Assembly (NCBI GenBank): GCA_039707655.1 | Contig: CM077671.1 | Span: 299,956,509 to 300,020,508, forward strand | DNA length: 64,000 nt | From: Elymus sibiricus | Taxonomy: Eukaryota; Streptophyta; Magnoliopsida; Poales; Poaceae | Direction of reading: 5' to 3' | Shown here: positions 58,721-64,000 of the stretch, in pieces | How positions within the stretch are numbered: position 1 is the stretch's first letter | How the letters are laid out: every line of letters begins with the position of its first letter | Made by a program: the position numbers and the translations under genes | Notes under the pieces: generated by a model | Seen by the model: the letters and a program-made list of their open reading frames with translations, nothing else | Database searches by the model: none | What the model was told of the DNA's origin: nothing

Positions 58721-59509
58721 TGTTTTATGAAAGTTCTTCGGTTTCATGCTAATCGGAAGTGGTTGTTAATAAGACTTGGTCAACCTAATTAATGAATCAT
58801 TTTTGAGAGGTATGAAGTTGATGAACCTAGTAGGCACAACCTTCTGCTCCCACCTTTTATTTTCTGTTTAACTTAGTCAAATAAAATAAAATACCATGTC
58901 TATCCTGTTTTCTGTTTTCTCAGTGCAATAAAAGAAATGACCCAAAAATAAAAGTTCTCATAATGTCCTGAAAATTTGATACGATTATTTTCTGAATATT
59001 TCTGAATTACTAATGCAAATAACATCAGAGGGGGGGTGCACCTGGTGCCCACAAGACACTAGGGCACGCCAGCAACCCCAGGCGCGCCCTGGTGGGTTGT
59101 GGCCCCCACGTGGGCCCCCTCACTTATTCCTTTAGCCCATGTCACCCCCTACCTCCAGATTTTTTTTACCATAGCTTCCATTCCCGTGTTCTTGCTCTCA
59201 AACCCGCGGATTTCGATCTCTTTGCTCGAAGCTCCGTTTCCAAAACTGTTTGGAGGGATTGCTAATTGGTATGTGACTCCTCCATTGCTCCAATTAGTTT
59301 TTGATTTAGTGGGTTATTTTTTGAATAATCAGCTACTCTTGGTGTTGCTGTAAATGAGCTTGCATGTTGAATTCTTAGAGTTCTAAGTAGTTTGAATGCT
59401 TAATATGGCCTCTATGCATCCTTAGGAGTAGTTGCTATCAATTTCATGAAGTTTTGTTAACAAAATTTTGTGTCTCAAAAACATTTCAGAAATTTGTTCG
59501 CAAATAAAA
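58721..59509 (+). promoter_or_regulatory. U3-like module and putative 5'-UTR intron upstream of ORF2 in C
   Basis: Counterpart of 31811-32600. Inverted repeat at 59056-59094, donor GTATGTGACT at 59279, acceptor ACATTTCAG ending at 59489, ATG at 59510. Confidence 0.48.
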
Positions 59510-59780
59510 ATGCAATTCTTTAGGAGTTCTTCGAGGAGGAGATCCTCGAAGGCCTCATCAACTGGAAGCTCGGTCCGATAATCTTATGTTGAGCCCAGCG
59601 AAAGCTCGATGCGAGATGCCGCTACCAAATCATGTTTGTGGCCATGTGACGAGTTCATGGAAGGTGCATGTATCAAGGGGGAATTCGAACAATTTATCCA
59701 CAATTCAGAACTTGCTCCCTTCATCGCAGATAAGTGCCCTCAACATCTCGAACTCACGAAAACATTCACAAAGAAATTTA
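59510..59780 (+). pseudogene. Internal domain C ORF2, truncated
   Basis: First ~90 codons of ORF2 (MQFFRSSSRRRSSKAS). A TAA at 59579-59581 replaces the CAA of copy A. It keeps the frame through SELAPFIADKCPQHLELTK, which A has lost. Cut off at about 59780. Confidence 0.7.
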
Positions 59781-59901
59781 AACAGAAAATCAGAAGTTCC
59801 AGAGGAGGCCACATCAAAGGCGTATTTTCGCCTGGCGCCTCCACTCATACCGCTTCGGGCGAGAGAGAGAGAGGTTGATAGTGGGGTCCCACTGTCAGGA
59901 T

Positions 59902-59945
<44 letters not shown>

Positions 59946-61414
59946 CAGAGCGCGGCGGCTCTGTCGCTGGTGGTTCTCTAGCGAGGAAACCATGACGATC
60001 TCCGGAGAGAGGGGGAATGGGTTCAACACATCATGGCGGTCACGCACGTACTCAAAAGGCTAGCTGAGGTGGACGGATGGCGTCGGAACGGAGCTCTCCA
60101 GAGACGGCGGGCGGCGGAGCTCGCCATAGTTGAAGGAGAAAGCGTCAATCCGTCGAGCTGGTGGCTCCCTCATTCTCAGGAGATCACCAGGAGCTCGTCT
60201 TAGGAGGAGAGCGACGAAGGAGGGCACCGGAGCGAGTGGACGACCATGGGGGATCCGCGGCCAACTCTGGTGAGGTCTCGAGGCTGGAGGCCCTCCCAGC
60301 CTTACCCCGAGCTATGGTGGTTGATTTGTGGCCAGCTGAGGAGTTGAGGATGGCTAGAATGGCTCGGGAGCAACTCTATTTATAGGGGACGAAGTGACCG
60401 AGCTCGGGCTCTGCCGGAGGTGAGATGCAAGAGGAGAGAGGGAGAGAGAGGGCTCGGGCATTGCTTGGAGACGACGAGGCCGACGCCAAGCATAGTGCCA
60501 GCACGCGGGCAAAGCTGCAACGCACTAGAGGAGGCAGGCAACGCATGCATGTGCACTGTTCCGCCCGGTAGCGCTTCGGCCGCGTCCATCGTGCGGCCTG
60601 CCGGCGTCGAAGAAGGTCAGGGAGGTGCGCGGACGAGCTGCGGTGGCGCGAGGAGGGAGAACGGGCGGCGGCAGAGGGTCCGAGTGTCCAGAGCCCAATT
60701 GCATGTCAAACACCTTGGTTCTGCGTGGTCACCGCGTGCACTGGCACACGCGGGACTTTTGGTCATGCCAGACCATGTCTAGGGTGTAGTCCTTTCAATG
60801 CGGTGCTGCATGATACCCTTAGTTCGACACCTAACCCCATGGACAAGATGTGAGCAAGCTGGAAAGTTTCTGGACAGCAACTTGCAGAGCAAGCCGGGGA
60901 GAAACTACTCGGAGTTAAGTGGTGAAATTCAGTGGTTAAGATTCTACTAGGAAGATAGTCATGTGGTAAAAATTTCAGCTCAAGAAGATCAAGGAAAAAT
61001 ACACTTGCTTCACAAAGTGACATTTCTGGCCAGAAGCAAAAATAATTTCCCTAGCTGAAATTTTCCAAATGACCATAGGATATTTTTTGCATGGGGATGA
61101 AAGACATGATCCAAACAATATTGGGGAATTTGTTTGGGTTTTTTTAAGCAAGATAAATGAGGGTTGCTTCATAGCATAAAGAGGAAATGCTCATTTTCAA
61201 AGAGAAAATGAATATTTTCCTATTATGAAAAATTATGCTATGACAAGATTTGAGAGAGAGATGAGGTTTTGAAATGTTTCCAAGATTTTTGAGTTCACTT
61301 GGGAGAAAATCAAAAAAAAGTGACAAGTCCAAAAGAGTTGCTTGAAAATCCAATTTCCAAATAAAATATTTTGATAAATCCAAATAAAAAGATAATGAAA
61401 ACCAGGGTGTCACA
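59781..61414 (-). mobile_element. Element I: LTR of a chromovirus-type Gypsy element (3' LTR, truncated)
   Basis: Minus strand starts TGTGACACCCTGG at 61414, right after a PPT (minus TAAGGGGGGAGGTT). TATA box, minus CTATAAATAGAG, at 60384-60373. The downstream R/U5 part runs to the left and is G+C-rich with a (AG)20 tract. No terminal CA is found at the left edge, so the LTR is truncated at the junction with C. ORFs at 60161-60782 on either strand are within U3/R and have no recognisable domain. Confidence 0.75.
59903..59942. repeat. (AG)20 microsatellite
   Basis: 40 bp of perfect AG dinucleotides, with shorter GA stretches nearby (59871-59880, 60428-60450). Confidence 0.97.
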
Positions 61415-61955
61415 AACCTCCCCCCTTAGGATGAATCTCGTCCTCGAGATTCGATTGCTCAGAAAACAAATATGGATATGTTGTCCTTAAGTAATCATCT
61501 CTTTCCCAGGTGGCTTCATCCTCAATGTGACGTTCCCACTGTACTTTGTAACTTTTTATAACCTTGCTATGAGTGACCCTATCATTTCATCCAAGATCTT
61601 TAAGGATCTCTCCTCGTAAGTCAAATCTTTAGCGAGCTCTAGTCCTGCAATGCATTTCCGTAGCTGAGACACGTGGAAGACATCATACACTTAGGATAGT
61701 TCTGACGGTAATTCTAGCTGATATGCTACTTGGCTAACTCTTCTCATAACTGGGAACGGGCCGATGTATCGAGGTGCTAGCTTTACTTGAGTGTGAATCC
61801 TCTTAATTCCTTTCACAGGGGTAACTCGAAGATAGGCGTATTCGCTAGGTTCAAAACTGACTTGCCTGCGATTTGGGTCATAGTAACTTTTCTGACAGGA
61901 TTTGGCTGCTTGCAGTTTGTCCTGACTTTCCCTGACTTGGCGTTTGACGTGGCTT
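61410..61955 (-). pseudogene. Element I pol end: integrase C-terminus and chromodomain
   Basis: The minus frame from 61955 gives SQDKLQAAKSCQKSYYDPN, VKLAPRYIGPFPVMRRVSQV (GPY/F module of chromovirus integrases) and YQLELPSELS. An in-frame TAA (61693-61691) follows, and the expected VFHVSQLRKC continues. A further frameshift leads to KVQWERHIEDEATWERDDYL, a chromodomain-like motif. The stop TGA (61412-61410) lies inside the start of the LTR. The upstream part is displaced by element J. The lineage is a chromodomain-bearing Gypsy (Tekay/Del-like). Confidence 0.8.
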
Positions 61956-61960
61956 GAGAC

Positions 61961-63354
61961 TGCGTCGGTATTTCCCCAAAGAGGAAGGGATGATGCAGCA
62001 CAGCTACGGTAAGTATTTCCCTCAGTTATGAAACCAAGGTTATCAAACCAGTAGGAGAACCAAGAAACACTATGTAAACGGTACCTGCACACAAAGAACA
62101 AATACTTGCAACCCGACGCGTAAGGGAGGTTGTCAATCTCTACACGGTAAAAAGATAGATTGGTTTGTATGAGATTGGATAAATAGATCGGACAAGAACA
62201 CAAAATAAAAGATGCAAATAAAAAGTGCAGCAAGGTATTTTTGGGTTTTTGGAATAATAGATCTGAAAACAAATGCGGAAAAAGATAGATTGGAAAGCAA
62301 TATATTAAAAGAATAGACCCGGTGGCCGTAGATTTCACTAGTGGCTTCTCTCAAGAAAATAGCACACGGTGGGTAAACAAATTACTGTTGGGCAATTGAT
62401 AGAAGATCAAATAATCATGACGATATCCAAGGCAATGATCAATATATAGGCATCACGTCTAAGATTAGTAGACCGAAACGATTCTGCATCTACTACTATT
62501 ACTCCACACATCGACCGCTATCCAACATGCATCTAGTGTATTAAGTTCATGGAGAAACGGAGTAATGCAATAAGAACGATGACATGATGCAGACAAGATA
62601 TATTCATGTAGGAATAGACCCCATCTTGTTATCCTTAATAGCAACGATACATGCGTGCCTCGCTGCCCCTTCTGTCACTGGGAGAGGACACCGCAAGATC
62701 GAACCCATCACAAAGCACCTCTTCGCATGGCAAGAAAAATCGATCTAGTTGGCCTAACTAAACCAAAGATTCGAAGAAGAAATATGAGGCTATAAATAAT
62801 CATGCATATAAGAGCAAAGAAGACTCAAATAATATTCTTGGATAGAAACTGATCATGAACTCAAACTTCATCGGATCCCAGCAAACACACCGCAAAAAGT
62901 CATTACATGGTGTTAGATTGGATCTCGTGGTTTTGGAACTTGCGGCGGCTGGAATTGTGTTCCGTCTCCTCCTCTAGGGTTTCTGGAAGTTCTGAGGATT
63001 TATAGAGCTGAGAGGCCGTGGAAAAGATCTCCTTGGGCCCCACGATACATCAGGGCGCACTCTGGTGTATCGTGGGCCCCACGGGCCTCCCCCTAGGTGC
63101 TTCATTGGCTCCCAAGTTGTCTTCTGGTCCAAAAAAATCTCCAAAAAGTTTCGTGGCATTTGGAATCCGTTTGGTACTGATATTCTGCGAAGTAAAAAAC
63201 AAGCAAAAAACAGCAACTGGCACTGGGCACTATGTCAATAGGTTAGTCCCAAAAAATGATATAAAGTTGCTATAAAATGATTTTAAAACATCCAAGAATG
63301 ATAATATAACAGGATGGAACAATCAAAAATTATAGATACGTTGGAGACTTATCA
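61961..63354 (-). repeat. Element J 3' LTR
   Basis: 1394 bp; minus TGATAAGTCTCCAACGTATC...ACCGACGCA. It contains a clean hairpin at 63035-63080 (arms CCCACGATACATCAGGG and its near complement). Confidence 0.87.
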
Positions 63355-64000
63355 GCATCCCCAAGCTTAATTCCTGCTCGTCCTCGAGTAGGTAAATGAT
63401 AAAAATAGAATTTTTGATGTGGAATGCTGCCTAACATGTTCATCACATATTCTTTTCTTCTGTAGCATGAACATTTGGACTTTTAGATGGTTCAAAGCAA
63501 TAGTCTAGTTTTGACATGAAGACTTTAATGCTCAAGTATACCAACAAGGAACCATGTCTTTAAAAATATCAACACTAAAGAAAGTTATCCCTAGCCCATC
63601 ATGCTCAATCATTGATCTATTCATGAAACACACTCGAATATTAGCTACACCCAATGCACAAGTATGATCATAGTGCCCCCTAGTTGGTGCTTTATAAGAG
63701 AAGATGGAGACTCAAATTAAAAATAAAAATTGCATAAACTAAATAGGTGGGCCCTTCGCAGAGGGAAGTAGGGATTTGTAGAGGTTCCAGAGATCAAAGC
63801 TTAAATTGAGAGATAAAAAAATTGAGAGGCATGCTTTTCCTATCAACGAAAACGACCGAGTAGTTCTCAATACTTTCCATGCTAGATATATCATAGGCGG
63901 TTCCCAAACAGAAAATAAAGTTTATTCCTTTTTCCACCATTCTTTCACAATCTGTGGCTAGCCGTATCCACGGATGCCTTCCATACCAACACTTTCCAAG
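63355..64000 (-). other. Element J 3' UTR
   Basis: Non-coding. It contains the conserved block (minus CTTCCCTCTGCGAAGGGC at 63768-63751) and the gccgtatccacgga-type sequence also found in the 3' UTRs of A and B (63960-63975), which shows that E/J and A/B are related families. Confidence 0.75.

Larger units (their letters stand above)
55827..59780 (+). mobile_element. Internal domain C: second Athila-like internal region in tandem, truncated
   Basis: Begins with a PBS (55838-55854, TGGCCCCGTTGCCGGGG, one mismatch to tRNA-Asp), then gag-PR, the spacer module and the start of ORF2. Nearly collinear with 28935-32850 of A. The homology stops abruptly at about 59780 inside ORF2, where unrelated LTR sequence of element I begins. 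No 3' LTR follows. Confidence 0.87.
61961..64000 (-). mobile_element. Element J: Athila-like Gypsy element of the same family as E, continuing past the window
   Basis: 3' LTR 61961-63354 plus the start of the internal region. It interrupts the integrase of I after GAGAC (61956-61960, presumptive TSD). Orientation is shown by the PPT (minus AAGCTTGGGGATGC) at 63368-63355. J and E share LTR and PPT-proximal sequence. Confidence 0.85.

Noticed and set aside
60161..60782. Gene-like G+C-rich ORFs on both strands
   Set aside because: They lie in the U3/R part of the element I LTR around its TATA box; no start context, domain or splice structure supports a gene.
61691..62338. 215-codon minus ORF as one protein
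   Set aside because: Its first two thirds are LTR of element J; only the last ~90 codons are integrase of element I.

Overview
The window is repetitive intergenic DNA of a large grass genome. A Triticeae species (wheat, Aegilops or a close relative) is the best fit, because the LTRs match Triticeae families I recognise: an Angela/WIS/BARE1-type Copia LTR, Athila-lineage Gypsy elements primed by tRNA-Asp, Tat-lineage Gypsy elements and a Cassandra TRIM. I found no host protein gene. All long reading frames belong to retrotransposons and nearly all are broken. Family names other than Angela and Cassandra are tentative; lineage assignments rest on protein motifs, PBS and PPT sequences, and LTR ends. 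I use letters for the elements.

Layout. 1-981 is the end of an Angela-type LTR inserted in the 3' part of element W (982-3391). An old, poorly preserved element G, on the + strand, forms the background (3392-3682, 25146-25790, 27336-27519). Into G went element E (3688-25140, minus, TSD GATGT). One LTR of E holds a complete Cassandra TRIM (4748-5471). The other holds element F (10460-25024, minus), a 14.5 kb Tat-type Gypsy with gag-PR-RT-RNaseH-INT, a LINE (16414-20430) inside its pol, and a spliced gene on the opposite strand (11295-14142). A solo LTR (25791-27335) sits in G's primer binding site.

Element A (27520-55826, plus) is inserted in G's gag. It is a non-autonomous Athila-like element encoding gag-protease and a separate downstream gene (ORF2), with no RT, RNase H or integrase. 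A's 3' UTR was split by element D (35063-53727, minus, non-coding Tat-like). D was split by element B (39770-51121, minus, a relative of A, TSD CCAGG). B's ORF2 was split by an Angela solo LTR (43805-45656, TSD GTCTG). This is a five-level nest, G>A>D>B>Angela. The 3' LTR of A is followed directly by a second internal domain C (55827-59780), giving an LTR-int-LTR-int tandem that breaks off inside ORF2.

The right end is the LTR and chromodomain-bearing pol end of a chromovirus-type Gypsy element I (59781-61955, minus). It is interrupted by element J (61961 to the window end, minus), of the same family as E.

Most unusual signals: (i) the six-exon antisense gene in F, with its own CCAAT and TATA boxes and poly(A) signal; (ii) a repeated module in A, B and C (U3-like hairpin block, 5'-UTR intron, ORF2) that looks like an internal transcription unit; (iii) a G+C-rich hairpin in many LTRs whose arms differ in sequence between families yet stay complementary; (iv) a short non-coding block conserved in the 3' UTRs of four elements; (v) the Cassandra 5S-like LTRs; (vi) a palindromic minisatellite in the Angela LTR.
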